NCBI RefSeq assembly: GCF_017873605.1
Contig: NZ_JAGGKI010000005.1
Location: 1-64,000 of the forward strand
Length of the DNA stretch: 64,000 bases
Reading direction: 5' to 3'
From: Paenibacillus lactis
GTDB lineage: Bacteria > Bacillota > Bacilli > Paenibacillales > Paenibacillaceae
The notes under the pieces are model-generated. The model was given only the letters and a program-made list of their open reading frames with translations. It had not been told where the DNA came from and made no database searches. Of this stretch, positions 15,834 through 24,788 are shown in pieces (within the stretch, counting starts at the first letter, position 1; each line of letters begins with the position of its first letter). Both the position numbers and the translations under genes were made by a program.

Positions 15834-17875
15834 ATCCGCATGTCCACCCCTTTATAGGTCTGCGGCGTATAATCCGCAGCGGTGCCCTGCACCGCCTGTT
15901 CGCCGATCTGCTGCGGTCCTTCCGGCATCGGCTCGGTCTTGACGCTCAGCAGCTGATAGCCGATCGAAGCGATGCCCGAGGCAAGCTCCTGCCTCATGGC
16001 CTGGAACAGCTCTGCGGTCCATTCCTGATTATTCCGGAAGCTCAAGCTGACGATCCGGTCAACAACCTGCACATCGATCAAGGTATGACCCAGATGCTTC
16101 ATATCCAGATCAAACAGCAGCCGGCAGTTGGTTGCATCCAGTTCTCCTTTGCGCCCCCTGCGCGACTGGATATGGACGGATGCGGTCTGCTCGCCACCCG
16201 GCCCGTGCAGGGGAATGAACATCGTGACTTGCGCAAACGGAGCCGTCCTGTCCGTATTCAGCAGAAGCTGCTGCCCCGTCAAATGCTGTACGATTTGTTG
16301 GGCCGCTTCTTTGAGTGCAGGCGGGGCATCCGGACTAGCGATCACCTGCAGCAGCACCCCTTTCAGCGAATCCTGCAGAGCCGCTGGCGATTCGCCGGCC
16401 GCTCCGGCTGGAGCGATCCCGGATGCGGGCGCCTGCAGCTGCGGAGATGCCTGTACCCTATTAGAGGCCGGCCCCTGACCGTTCACGCCTGACGCCGGGG
16501 CTTGCGATGCGGCCGGGTGGCTTGCGGGAGCCAAGACGAGGCCGCCGCTGTCCGGCCGGGCTGCCGAGGGCGATGCTGCCGCGCCAGCAGCAGCAGGTGC
16601 CTGCCCGCCTGGAGCAGCGGCAGCAAGCCCCCCGGTGCCGGGGGCTTGCCCGGCCGCGGCGCCTGCGGCGGCTTGCCCCGCTGGGCCTGCCGGTGCACCG
16701 CCGGCATTGGCGGCGGCAGGGCCGGCCGCCCCGGCGGACCCGCCTGCGGCCGGGCCGCCGCTTCCGGGCAGCGCTACCGCCTGCTGCCCGCCGGGCTGTG
16801 CGGCGCTCGCTGCGCGCGCCGCCTCTCCCGCGGGGCTGCTGCCTGCCCCGCGCAGGGCCTGCTGCTCGTGCTCCGCACCGAGCAGCTTCAACAGCCGCCC
16901 CACCCATGGCTCCGCGCCAGGGGTGGGCGGCTTTGGCGAAGGGCCTGCGGCCCCTTCGCCCGGCGCCGCCGTTGCCGCAGGCGCGGCGGCATGGCCTGCG
17001 GCCGGCGCGGCCGCGGGCTGCGCCGCGTGAGCCGGCAGCTGCGCAAGCTCGCCGCGCAGCTGGTGCAGCAGGCTCTGCAGCTTCGTCAGCAGAGCCTGCG
17101 GGCCGGCAGCCTGCGTTTGCCCGGCTGGCACTCCGCTGCCCGCCGCTGCACTGCCCTGGGCGGCCCCGGCTTGCGCGCTCGGCGCTGGTTCCGGCCCTTG
17201 GGTATGGCTTGGCATTGCTGCAGGTGAAGCCGCCGGGAAGCCGCTTCCTGCTCCGGCCGCCCCTCCGGCTGCGGTCCCCCCCTGCAGCGCATGCGCAAGC
17301 TGCCCTTCGAGGCTTTGCAGCAGCTGATGCAGCTGCGGGCCGAACACCGCCTGATGCAGTCCTCTCACACTCTCCGCGGTAACCGGCAGTCCACGGTGGA
17401 ACGCAATCGCCGCCGATTCCGCCCATTCCGCGGCGGGCACTTGGGGAGGCTTAGCCATCATGGCTTCTTTAAACGAAGCGATATGCTCCTTGGTCAATGG
17501 GACTCCCGCTTGCTGCATGCTGCGGATCATTTCCCGGTTCTCTTTCGTATCCGGGAGTCCGGCGAATTCCAATACCTCCGACATTGACGATGGCGACAAC
17601 GGCTGGCCGGGCATTTGAGATAACGGTTTAAGAACCGCGGTTCCCCCTTCACCCGGCGGCTGGACCTGAAGCAGCGCCGTTTCGCCGGCACGCAGCGGAG
17701 TCTCCAGCTTGGCCTTCACCTGCACCCCTTGAATTTGTACGACGGCTTCCTGCCCGTCATCCGATACATTCATTACAACTCCGCGAACGACCTGACCCGG
17801 TTTCAGCTCCAGCGCCTTGACGTCTCCCGGCTTCTGCTCTCCCAGCAGCCCGCGTATCAACGATCCGATGTTCAC
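15830..17875 (-). CDS. YlqG-like protein with FliK-like C-terminus and Ala/Gly/Pro-rich middle
   Basis: A 681-residue protein. The N-terminal part (about 1-190) has a small beta domain (LKPGQVVRGVVMNVSDDGQE). The middle (about 200-490) is extremely rich in Ala, Gly, Pro and Gln, without membrane segments. The C-terminus (about 520-660) resembles a flagellar hook-length control C domain: TMFIPLHGPGGEQTASVHIQ, then LFDLDMKHLGHTLIDVQVVD. The very high GC of the middle gives long but meaningless open frames in all other frames. It lies between rnhB and the flhB-like gene, so a link to export-length control is suggested by context only. Confidence 0.75.
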   Translation of the reverse strand: MNIGSLIRGLLGEQKPGDVKALELKPGQVVRGVVMNVSDDGQEAVVQIQGVQVKAKLETPLRAGETALLQVQPPGEGGTAVLKPLSQMPGQPLSPSSMSEVLEFAGLPDTKENREMIRSMQQAGVPLTKEHIASFKEAMMAKPPQVPAAEWAESAAIAFHRGLPVTAESVRGLHQAVFGPQLHQLLQSLEGQLAHALQGGTAAGGAAGAGSGFPAASPAAMPSHTQGPEPAPSAQAGAAQGSAAAGSGVPAGQTQAAGPQALLTKLQSLLHQLRGELAQLPAHAAQPAAAPAAGHAAAPAATAAPGEGAAGPSPKPPTPGAEPWVGRLLKLLGAEHEQQALRGAGSSPAGEAARAASAAQPGGQQAVALPGSGGPAAGGSAGAAGPAAANAGGAPAGPAGQAAAGAAAGQAPGTGGLAAAAPGGQAPAAAGAAASPSAARPDSGGLVLAPASHPAASQAPASGVNGQGPASNRVQASPQLQAPASGIAPAGAAGESPAALQDSLKGVLLQVIASPDAPPALKEAAQQIVQHLTGQQLLLNTDRTAPFAQVTMFIPLHGPGGEQTASVHIQSRRGRKGELDATNCRLLFDLDMKHLGHTLIDVQVVDRIVSLSFRNNQEWTAELFQAMRQELASGIASIGYQLLSVKTEPMPEGPQQIGEQAVQGTAADYTPQTYKGVDMRI

Positions 17876-17915
17876 GATGCTTCCTCCAAACGTTCCTTTT
17901 CCTATTTATATCGGC

Positions 17916-17947
17916 AGCAGCCCGCCTTTTGACAAGGGCGGGCTGCT
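17916..17947. terminator. Strong hairpin between rnhB and the ylqG-like gene
   Basis: AGCAGCCCGCC (17916-17926) pairs with GGGCGGGCTGCT (17936-17947). There is no good T-run on either side, so it may be an RNA stability or partial termination element rather than a full terminator. Confidence 0.55.
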
Positions 17948-17959
17948 AGCGGGATAAAG

Positions 17960-18577
17960 TTAGAACAGCGATAATTGCTCGATCTCCATATTTTTCAGAA
18001 AGCTTCTTCGGTGCATCGGCGTAGGTCCGTGCAGCTGCAGCTGCTCCCGGTGCGTCTTCGTGGCATAACCTTTATGTACGGCAATCCCGTATCCGGGGTA
18101 CTGTGCCTCCCATTCCCCTTCGCATAACCGATCGCGGGTCACCTTGGCGATGATCGAAGCCGCCGCAATCGACTGGCTGTTCGCATCTCCCTTGATGATC
18201 GCCTGCTGCGGGATATCGCAATCGACCCGTTCGGCATCGACAAGCAGGAACTCGGGAGTGACAACAAGCTGATCCAAGGCCATTTTCATCGCGAGCCGGG
18301 CGGCCTGCTTAATATTAATACGATCGATCGTCTCGGCATCCACTCTCCCGACGCCTACGGCCAGCGCCTGGTCCATGATCTGTTCATAGAGGGCATCCCG
18401 CTTCTTCGCGCTCAGCTTCTTAGAATCATTGATCCCCTCAATCACAAGACCCTCCGGCAAAATAACGGCAGCAGCGACAACATCTCCGAACAAACAGCCG
18501 CGCCCGACCTCATCAACACCTGCAATATGTAAATAACGGGGCCAATACTCCCGCTCGTACATCAATAAATCTGTCAT
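17960..18577 (-). CDS. rnhB: Ribonuclease HII
   Basis: A 205-residue RNase HII, which removes ribonucleotides and RNA of RNA-DNA hybrids. Motifs: HIAGVDEVGRGCLFGDVVAA (first catalytic Asp-Glu), DSKKLS, LLVDAERVDC, KGDANSQSIAAASIIAKVTRD (landmarks KGDANS and SIIAKVTRD) and GYATKTHREQLQLHGPTPMH. The ATG at 18577 has GGAG 11 bases upstream; an in-frame start at 18607 is less likely. It begins the minus-strand unit leading through ylqG-like and flhB-like to yraN. Confidence 0.95.
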   Translation of the reverse strand: MTDLLMYEREYWPRYLHIAGVDEVGRGCLFGDVVAAAVILPEGLVIEGINDSKKLSAKKRDALYEQIMDQALAVGVGRVDAETIDRINIKQAARLAMKMALDQLVVTPEFLLVDAERVDCDIPQQAIIKGDANSQSIAAASIIAKVTRDRLCEGEWEAQYPGYGIAVHKGYATKTHREQLQLHGPTPMHRRSFLKNMEIEQLSLF

Positions 18578-18771
18578 TTGCGATAGCTCCTTAGTACTCC
18601 TATACAAAGCATGATGGCTTCACTCTAGCTTGAGGATTATTTTCTCGCTTTCTAGCAGTTTCGTACGAGATCGATCTCCCCTTTTACTAGAGTATCATAT
18701 CCCTAGGCCAGCGTCATCCCATCCGATTGGATCGATCACCTTGGTTCGACTGGTTTTACCATCCTTCCATC

Positions 18772-18800
18772 TTGACATATCTTCTGATCGTGTCATGATT
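18772..18800 (+). promoter_or_regulatory. Probable promoter of the ECF sigma factor gene
   Basis: TTGACA (18772-18777), a 17-base spacer and CATGAT (18795-18800) precede the gene at 18911. The -35 is perfect for the housekeeping sigma factor, the -10 weak. The whole intergenic region 18578-18910 shows nothing else that can be named. AGAGGAGG lies just upstream of the start codon. Confidence 0.45.
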
Positions 18801-18910
18801 CAGGCAATGAAGGATAGGAACGATGTATTCATATATTTTTTTGCAAGTACGTGGCTTTTTGGTTCTCTTCGGTGTCTAATTCATTGTAAATCAAGAGGAG
18901 GTTCTATAAA

Positions 18911-19792
18911 ATGGCAGGAGCTCAGGACACCAAGTCTGTTTATCCGGATAAGCAGGCTAGCATTACAAGCTTTGAAAGCACGTATAAGCTGTATCGTCAA
19001 AGAATCCGCACCTACTTTTCGGTGAAATTGAACCCCATGGCCGCGGATGATTTGACGCAGCAGATCTTTTTGAAGGCTGTCGAAAATTTTCACAACTTTA
19101 GAGCCGGCTCTAATGTATTCACATGGATCTTCAAGATTGCCCAGAATACGTTAAAAAACGAATATCGGAGACTGTCGCGAAAAAAAGAAGCTCCATTCGA
19201 TTTTACGGCTTTCGAATCACAATCGATCTCCCTTGAATTTACGAAATATGTTGATTATCGGATTGATATTGGAGCCGCGTTTAAAGCATGTAATGAGCTC
19301 GACCAAGAAAGCATTGCATTACGCTTTTTTGTGGACTGCACGCTGCCTGAAGTCGCCAAGATCGTTGGCATGCGTGAAAGCGCGGTGAAGAACAGATTGT
19401 ACCGCTCTCTGGAAAAACTAAGGACAGAACTGAAAGAATGGGGGGACATCACCATCATGTCGATTCAAGATTTTATTTCCATTGTCAATAAGGGTGACGG
19501 CGAGGGGACGCACCAGCGTCTGAATAAGGTGCATCATGACTTGTTCGTTGAACTCGGGAACCATGTTGAACGAGTCTCGTCGAAATACCATCACGATCCA
19601 TTGCGAAAAGTAATCATTGAAATATACCCCGATCTGCCAACCTTCCATCGGGCAGTAGGAGAAGCCGATGCGCCGAATTGGTTTATGGACACTTATGAGG
19701 GGAATATTCTTAAAATCGTATCTCCGTTGAACCCGGGACCCGAGCATACGTATCAATCTATCTTGAAAAGTACCGTCCACTTGTTCAAATGA
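18911..19792 (+). CDS. ECF-type RNA polymerase sigma factor with peptidase-like C-terminal extension
   Basis: A 293-residue protein. Residues about 20-95 are sigma-70 region 2 (YRQRIRTYFSVKLN, DDLTQQIFLKAVENFHNFR, FTWIFKIAQNTLKNEYRR). Residues about 115-180 are region 4 (QESIALRFFVDCTLPEVAKI, VGMRESAVKNRLYRSLEKLR). A non-sigma extension of about 100 residues follows (KVIIEIYPDLPTFHRAVGEA, SPLNPGPEHTYQSILKSTVH) and resembles the start of a gluzincin (MA-type) metallopeptidase domain. It stops at VHLFK, just where the family has its VHEFTH-like zinc motif. No anti-sigma gene is adjacent. The matching C-terminal peptidase piece is in the next frame at 19794. Confidence 0.82.
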   Translation: MAGAQDTKSVYPDKQASITSFESTYKLYRQRIRTYFSVKLNPMAADDLTQQIFLKAVENFHNFRAGSNVFTWIFKIAQNTLKNEYRRLSRKKEAPFDFTAFESQSISLEFTKYVDYRIDIGAAFKACNELDQESIALRFFVDCTLPEVAKIVGMRESAVKNRLYRSLEKLRTELKEWGDITIMSIQDFISIVNKGDGEGTHQRLNKVHHDLFVELGNHVERVSSKYHHDPLRKVIIEIYPDLPTFHRAVGEADAPNWFMDTYEGNILKIVSPLNPGPEHTYQSILKSTVHLFK

Positions 19793-19793
19793 A

Positions 19794-19988
19794 TTGAATA
19801 ACGATACCTGGGACTTCGAAACGATGAAAGGATTTCAGTTCTCCTATAGGTTCGTGGAATTTGTGATTGAGCAATATGGAATCGATACGTTAAACGAAGT
19901 GATCCGTAATCCTCATGATTTTAACCGGATCTTCCAATGCTCCGAGCTTGAATTGCACCAGAGGATGGTTGATTATTTAAAAAGGTAA
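19794..19988 (+). pseudogene. C-terminal piece of the peptidase-like domain, out of frame with the sigma gene
   Basis: A 64-codon frame beginning with TTG one base after the sigma-factor stop, shifted by one frame. It reads FETMKGFQFSYRFVEFVIEQ and YGIDTLNEVIRNPHDFNRIF, ending QRMVDYLKR. This resembles the last part of MA-type metallopeptidase domains. The zinc-site region (HExxH and the downstream Glu) that should lie between it and the preceding extension is missing, so a deletion with frameshift is inferred. It may still be translated by coupling as a small separate protein. Confidence 0.5.
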
Positions 19989-20003
19989 TCAGTATACGAA
20001 CAC

Positions 20004-20032
20004 AAAAAGCCCGGCAATGTACCGGGCTTTTT
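20004..20032. terminator. Bidirectional terminator between the sigma unit and the YdcF-like gene
   Basis: AAAAAGCCCGG pairs with CCGGGCTTTTT around a 7-base loop: a perfect stem with A- and T-runs on its two sides, serving both convergent genes. Confidence 0.9.
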
Positions 20033-20097
20033 GCTCTTCTTAGATTCTCGAAACGGGGCATCCATTTCCCCTTGACCGTTTGCCGATCGTTGAACTT

Positions 20098-20670
20098 CTA
20101 ACTGTTGCTTCTACTCGACCCCAGTCGGTATATAGCCGGTCTGAAATACTTCCCTACTTTTTCAAGCTCGTTCATTACGTATTTGATTTTTTCTTCATCT
20201 TGATGCCAGTTGTCTTTAGAAGTCCCCGTCTTGTCGATCACTGGACTTACATAAAAAACCGTCTCGCTTGGAAATACAAATTGATAGGTTAAAAGCGCTC
20301 TTCGAGCATGGTAGTTTTTACAGACCAGTACTACCTTCCTGGGATGAATGCCATGTTGCTGCAATACTTCCAGTGACAAGCGCGCATTTTCAAAGGTGTT
20401 CGCTGCTTTATCTTCCTTCAGGATGGATTCTGGAGGAACGCCTAGTGAAACTCCAACATTTCTCAGAAACTCCCATTCCGTTGTTTCGACATGCGGCGTG
20501 GAGCCGCCAGAAGGCAGGATACATGGAGCGATGCCCTGATGAAATAACATTGCAGCCCTTTCCATAAGTTGAGGATGGCTGGCACCTGGTATTAAAATAA
20601 CATCGGATTGGTCCACCTCTGATTCAAAAAACATGAAGTCGCTAATACAGTCGAATGGAAATGGCATCAT
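20098..20670 (-). CDS. YdcF-like protein (DUF218 family)
   Basis: A protein of about 190 residues of the DUF218 (YdcF/SanA) family. Motifs are SDVILIPGASHPQLMERAAM, PCILPSGGSTP, EDKAANTFENARLSLEVLQQ and VVLVCKNYHARRALLTYQFV. AGGAGG at 20675-20680 lies 4 bases before the ATG at 20670 and 7 before a second ATG at 20667; an in-frame ATG at 20751 would add 27 residues without a ribosome site. There is no signal peptide or membrane anchor, unlike SanA, so it is the cytosolic YdcF type. Nucleotide binding has been suggested for relatives; function here is unknown. Confidence 0.82.
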   Translation of the reverse strand: MMPFPFDCISDFMFFESEVDQSDVILIPGASHPQLMERAAMLFHQGIAPCILPSGGSTPHVETTEWEFLRNVGVSLGVPPESILKEDKAANTFENARLSLEVLQQHGIHPRKVVLVCKNYHARRALLTYQFVFPSETVFYVSPVIDKTGTSKDNWHQDEEKIKYVMNELEKVGKYFRPAIYRLGSSRSNS

Positions 20671-20831
20671 AGCCCCTCCTGTCATTGGCTGCGTATTTTC
20701 CCCGTTTAGATTAACTAGTAAACGTTCGAAACGGCCCTGATTTATATTCATTCCTTACAGGATACCGAAGGGAGGAAACGAACATGTTTTTCTTATTCGA
20801 CATGGCGTCCTCATGTTCCTTGCTATTTGAG

Positions 20832-23800
20832 TTACGGCGTCTCCAGCCTCCACGCTTGCCTGCGCTGCCCCGCCGGTTCGCCAAGCTGGAGCTTCGTGCC
20901 GTCTTCCGTCACTTCCAGCGCTTGCCCGTTATGGGGAGAAACAATAGCCACGGTTCCGTCCTGATTGGGTTCAAGCCTCCAGCGCTGGTTGTTGAATCCG
21001 AGGTAGCTGTAAAGTTGAAGCCGATTTTGGCCCGTGTCCAAATCCAGCGCCTTCCCTTCGAGCGTTCGAATCGAATAGGTCCCGCTCCCTGCCGGAACGA
21101 GCACCCACTGCTGATGCTCCGATCCGTCAGGGGCTTGCACCGTAACCGGCTCCCCGTTCTGGGAACGATCTGCATGCAGCGCTTTGGGCATGGCGGCATT
21201 TTCAATCTTGGTCACTTCAAGCTCGGCATTCGACATATGGCTGGCATAGAGATGCTGGAAAGCCGCTTGGCCGCCGAACACGTGCACGCCGAAGCGGCCT
21301 TCAGCAAATGTGCCGTCCTCCAAGTCCGCGAGCTCCTGGCCATCCACCTCTACCCGGATATGCGGTCCGTTCGCCTCGACTTTAATCCGATACGTTCTTC
21401 CCGACTGAAGAAACGACGCCTTTCTTGCGAGCACCTGGCGCTCCTCGAACCTCCCCTCCACCTTGTAAAACAGCCGGATCGCCTTGAGATTCGGATCGAG
21501 ATTCACATAATATCCGCTGCGACCGTCCCTACTGGCACGGAATAGAAGGGATCCGGCACCCCCGCTGTCTCCAAGCCTTATTTCTCCCTCATACGTAAAA
21601 TTGCCTGCGGATACGTCCGACATATATGCGGCATCGCCGGTATAGCTGCCCCGGATGCCGTCCTTGGTCAGCACCCATCGGGATGCGGATACGTCCGACA
21701 TCCAACCGGTAAGGTTCGTATGAAAGACGCCGCTGGTCACATTCACGCGCGTGCCGGACGATACTTTTCCGTTCGGCGTCGAGGCGGTAATGAGGGCAGT
21801 TCCCTCTCCTTTCGCCACGATGACCGTGCTCGAATGTCCAGATGACGTTACCTCCGCAACCTTTGGATCGCTCGACGACCAAACGATCCCGTCAGCCCCT
21901 TTACCCTGTCCGTTATCAATGGAAGCAAAGAGCGGTTTGGTCTGTCCCAAGGATAGCTCAAGCGTCTCGGTATCCATAACGACCCGCGGCTCTTTCGCCT
22001 CATCCTCCCTCCAAATATGCTGCAATGCATGGACTTGAAGCGATACCACCTTCACCTTCCCGCCCTCACTGTAAAAGCTCATGCCTCTGCTGGCCGGATC
22101 CGGGAAGATGACATCGGAGAATACGACCCTGCCGTCATTGCCGAACACTTCTACCGAGGATTCATCCACCAATATTCGCAGCTTGATCCGGTTGCCTTCA
22201 GGCTTGAGCGGGGCTTCGTGCAGCGTAGAGAACAAGTCTGAGAAATCCGTCATGCCGGATGCGGAGCGGTCTACGAACATCTTGCTGCCGGCTGCGCGGT
22301 AACCGACAAGCGTCCTCTGCCCGTCACCTTCACGCAGCCGGAACCCAAATTCGGAGGCGGCTCCGGTTGGCGGCAGCTCCAGCTCCGCCTCGATTTCATA
22401 AGCGCCTGATGTGATCCCTTTGAGCAGATTTTCGCCGGAAGTCCCCACCTCGCGGTTGGTGATGTGCAGAACGGGGCTTCGGAGCTGAGCGAGCTCTTCA
22501 ATCGGAGTCTGATGCATCCGGATTCCCTCCTCCGTCTCCTTAAGCGACACTTGTCTCGGAATGCTCAGCTGCCCCTTCCACCCCGTTGTCGGAAAGCTGA
22601 AAGGATAATCCCAGTTGGTCATCCAGGCCAGCATGATCCTTCGCCCGTCCGGCATATCGGAGAAAGACATCGATGCATAGTATTCTTTGCCCCAATCCGT
22701 CTTCAGGACAGTGCCTGCCGGATTGTCGTTAATGAATTTGCCTTCGGGCGTCAAGTCACCGATGAAATATTCGGCATCGGAGCCCTGCGTGTTCGGATTG
22801 GCACCGGTGCTGATCATCAGCACCCATTTGCGCTTTTTGCTCCCTTCGACCGGAAGCTGAAACAGGTCCGGACATTCCCATACGCCTCCGCGGATGTAAG
22901 CTCCGTATCCGAATTGATCGGTCAAGGTCCAATTCAGCAGATTGGTAGAGGTGAACAACCGGATATGGTCGCCGCCCGATACAACCATCACCCAGCGATT
23001 ATTGGCCTCATCCCGGACGACCTTCGGATCGCGGAAATCCCATCCGCCTGGGTCCTCGCCGGTCTTCCCCGGATTTTCAATGACAACGGGATGCTCTTCC
23101 GAGTACTTCCATGTCCGTCCGCGGTCGGTGCTGTATGCTAGGCCGATTTTTTGATTGCCGTTATGCCGGTCCGGATTGTAGGAGGTGTAGTAGGCGATCA
23201 GTCCTTTGCCTCCGGAGCTTCCGAACAAACCCGAAGCGTTCGTTGTATCGGCAACCGCGGAGCCGGACCAGACATGACCGAGATCATTCCATGGCAGGGC
23301 AATCGGCAGCCGTTTCCAATGAATCAGGTCCCGGCTGACGGCATGCGCCCACTGTCCGCCGTCCTGGTGAAAGAGATGATACTCCCCTTCAAAATATACC
23401 AGTCCGTTCGGATCGCTTGCCGAGCCCCGAATCGGACTGTAATGATACTGCGGCCGATACTTCTCGGTATAGTAGCTGGCATAGGGCGTTATATAAACGT
23501 CTTGAAAATAAGCGATTCCGGAGCTGGCCATAACACCGTGATATCCGCTAGGGAAGGCCGTATCGACCATGTCGATCGCAGCCGGCTCATAACCGTCTAC
23601 GAATATTTGAATCCGTTCCCCGATCGCTTTTACTTCCAGATGATGCCGGCTTTCCCGTTGACTCGGATAAGTCACACGGGATTCGTGAAGGATCGTCCCG
23701 TCGGCCTTTTTTAAATAGACCCTTACCCGCTCCCCCTCTCGCTGAAGAACAGCGGCATACCCTTCCGTTCCCTGCGCATTGCTTCTGAATAATAAGCCGG

Positions 23801-24647
23801 CCGAGCCTTGCCCGTTCAGGATCAGATCGCCTTCAAGCACAACATCCGCCTCTTGGTTCCGGAATACTTTCTTGGCTTCCAGCCCGTCCGCTCCCGTGCC
23901 CTTGAGCCCCTTCAAATCCGGCTGCCATAATCCTTGGGAGGAGATGGGCTCCAACGTATTGCCAGACATATCGCTGACTCGGATGTTTTGAAACAGCGCT
24001 GAACCGTTCCAGACGTGCAGCCCGAGGCGGCCCGTCCGATGCGCAGCGGCTTCCGTATCAATGACCGGTTCATATTGCTGCCCCCAGTAAACCTGAAGCC
24101 GGGTTCCTTCCGCTTTGACTCTCAGATGGTATATGTCTCCCGGTTTCGCTTCGACCTTCCGTTCGACATTAAGGACACCTTCCCCGCCGCTAGCATCCTT
24201 CAGGCGGATAACGCCGGCACCGAGAGCGAGCTGCAGCATGTACGAGCTCCACCCGTCTTCACCGGAGCGGAACAGAAGGGTGGCATCTGCCTGGGGATCC
24301 GTTACCATAACATCGGCCTCATAAATAAAATCGTCGGCGACCGTTTCCGATATGGCCATCACATTCTCTTGCGGATCCGATGTTAGCCGAAGTCCCTCCC
24401 CTGTTACCTCCATCCGCCCTTTGCCATGCAGCTTCCATCCCGTTACATTCGAGTTGATTGCGCTTTCATTAATCATCGCGCTTTTCCCTTCTGCAGCTTC
24501 CGAAGCTGCGCTGTCCAGCTGGGTAACCAAACTGGCATGGGTATCCAAGCTCGAATTGGAAGCGCCGAACGATATTGCTGCGTTCGAAGCAGCCATCACG
24601 ACAGCCAAGCTTAGAGACAGGATTAATTTTGCGAACCATTTCATCAT
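20832..24647 (-). CDS. Secreted multidomain GH32 fructan hydrolase (levanase/inulinase-like)
   Basis: A 1271-residue exoenzyme. In order: signal peptide (KLILSLSLAVVMAASNAAIS); two beta-sandwich CBM66/LamG-like domains (about 65-215 and 237-395); GH32 five-blade propeller from about 398 with its C-terminal sandwich to about 870; a Big2 bacterial Ig-like domain (about 885-975); a third CBM66-like domain (about 978-1140, GSLLFRAS); and a ricin-type beta-trefoil (about 1145-1271, QQWVLVPAG, NNQRWRLEP, RQAWRLE). The GH32 acid residues are present: SASDPNG (nucleophile Asp; usual WMNDPNG is altered), FRDPKV, and WECPDLF (acid/base Glu). There is no sortase signal. It should cut levan or inulin outside the cell, feeding the ABC importer encoded upstream. 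Endo or exo action is not decidable here. GGAGGG precedes two adjacent ATGs (24647, 24644). Confidence 0.9.
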   Translation of the reverse strand: MMKWFAKLILSLSLAVVMAASNAAISFGASNSSLDTHASLVTQLDSAASEAAEGKSAMINESAINSNVTGWKLHGKGRMEVTGEGLRLTSDPQENVMAISETVADDFIYEADVMVTDPQADATLLFRSGEDGWSSYMLQLALGAGVIRLKDASGGEGVLNVERKVEAKPGDIYHLRVKAEGTRLQVYWGQQYEPVIDTEAAAHRTGRLGLHVWNGSALFQNIRVSDMSGNTLEPISSQGLWQPDLKGLKGTGADGLEAKKVFRNQEADVVLEGDLILNGQGSAGLLFRSNAQGTEGYAAVLQREGERVRVYLKKADGTILHESRVTYPSQRESRHHLEVKAIGERIQIFVDGYEPAAIDMVDTAFPSGYHGVMASSGIAYFQDVYITPYASYYTEKYRPQYHYSPIRGSASDPNGLVYFEGEYHLFHQDGGQWAHAVSRDLIHWKRLPIALPWNDLGHVWSGSAVADTTNASGLFGSSGGKGLIAYYTSYNPDRHNGNQKIGLAYSTDRGRTWKYSEEHPVVIENPGKTGEDPGGWDFRDPKVVRDEANNRWVMVVSGGDHIRLFTSTNLLNWTLTDQFGYGAYIRGGVWECPDLFQLPVEGSKKRKWVLMISTGANPNTQGSDAEYFIGDLTPEGKFINDNPAGTVLKTDWGKEYYASMSFSDMPDGRRIMLAWMTNWDYPFSFPTTGWKGQLSIPRQVSLKETEEGIRMHQTPIEELAQLRSPVLHITNREVGTSGENLLKGITSGAYEIEAELELPPTGAASEFGFRLREGDGQRTLVGYRAAGSKMFVDRSASGMTDFSDLFSTLHEAPLKPEGNRIKLRILVDESSVEVFGNDGRVVFSDVIFPDPASRGMSFYSEGGKVKVVSLQVHALQHIWREDEAKEPRVVMDTETLELSLGQTKPLFASIDNGQGKGADGIVWSSSDPKVAEVTSSGHSSTVIVAKGEGTALITASTPNGKVSSGTRVNVTSGVFHTNLTGWMSDVSASRWVLTKDGIRGSYTGDAAYMSDVSAGNFTYEGEIRLGDSGGAGSLLFRASRDGRSGYYVNLDPNLKAIRLFYKVEGRFEERQVLARKASFLQSGRTYRIKVEANGPHIRVEVDGQELADLEDGTFAEGRFGVHVFGGQAAFQHLYASHMSNAELEVTKIENAAMPKALHADRSQNGEPVTVQAPDGSEHQQWVLVPAGSGTYSIRTLEGKALDLDTGQNRLQLYSYLGFNNQRWRLEPNQDGTVAIVSPHNGQALEVTEDGTKLQLGEPAGQRRQAWRLETP

Positions 24648-24788
24648 ACTCCCTCCAAATCCAACCTTGTATTTAAAACTTCCCTATTCGCAGCTGATGA
24701 TCTTGCACTCCTTTTTCGTAATCTTCCCCGTCCCTATGACGAAAGCTGCCCTGCGGCTGCAGAGCAGCCATCGCATAAGAAAACGCTG

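Noticed and set aside
16461..17426. Long open frames on both strands within the ylqG-like gene
   Set aside because: They come from the extreme GC and Ala/Gly/Pro-rich low-complexity middle of the real gene and have Arg-rich, unnatural composition.
20784..21545. 253-codon frame antisense to the fructanase
   Set aside because: It lies opposite a well-supported GH32 C-terminal region with clear ricin-type repeats and has no recognisable motif.
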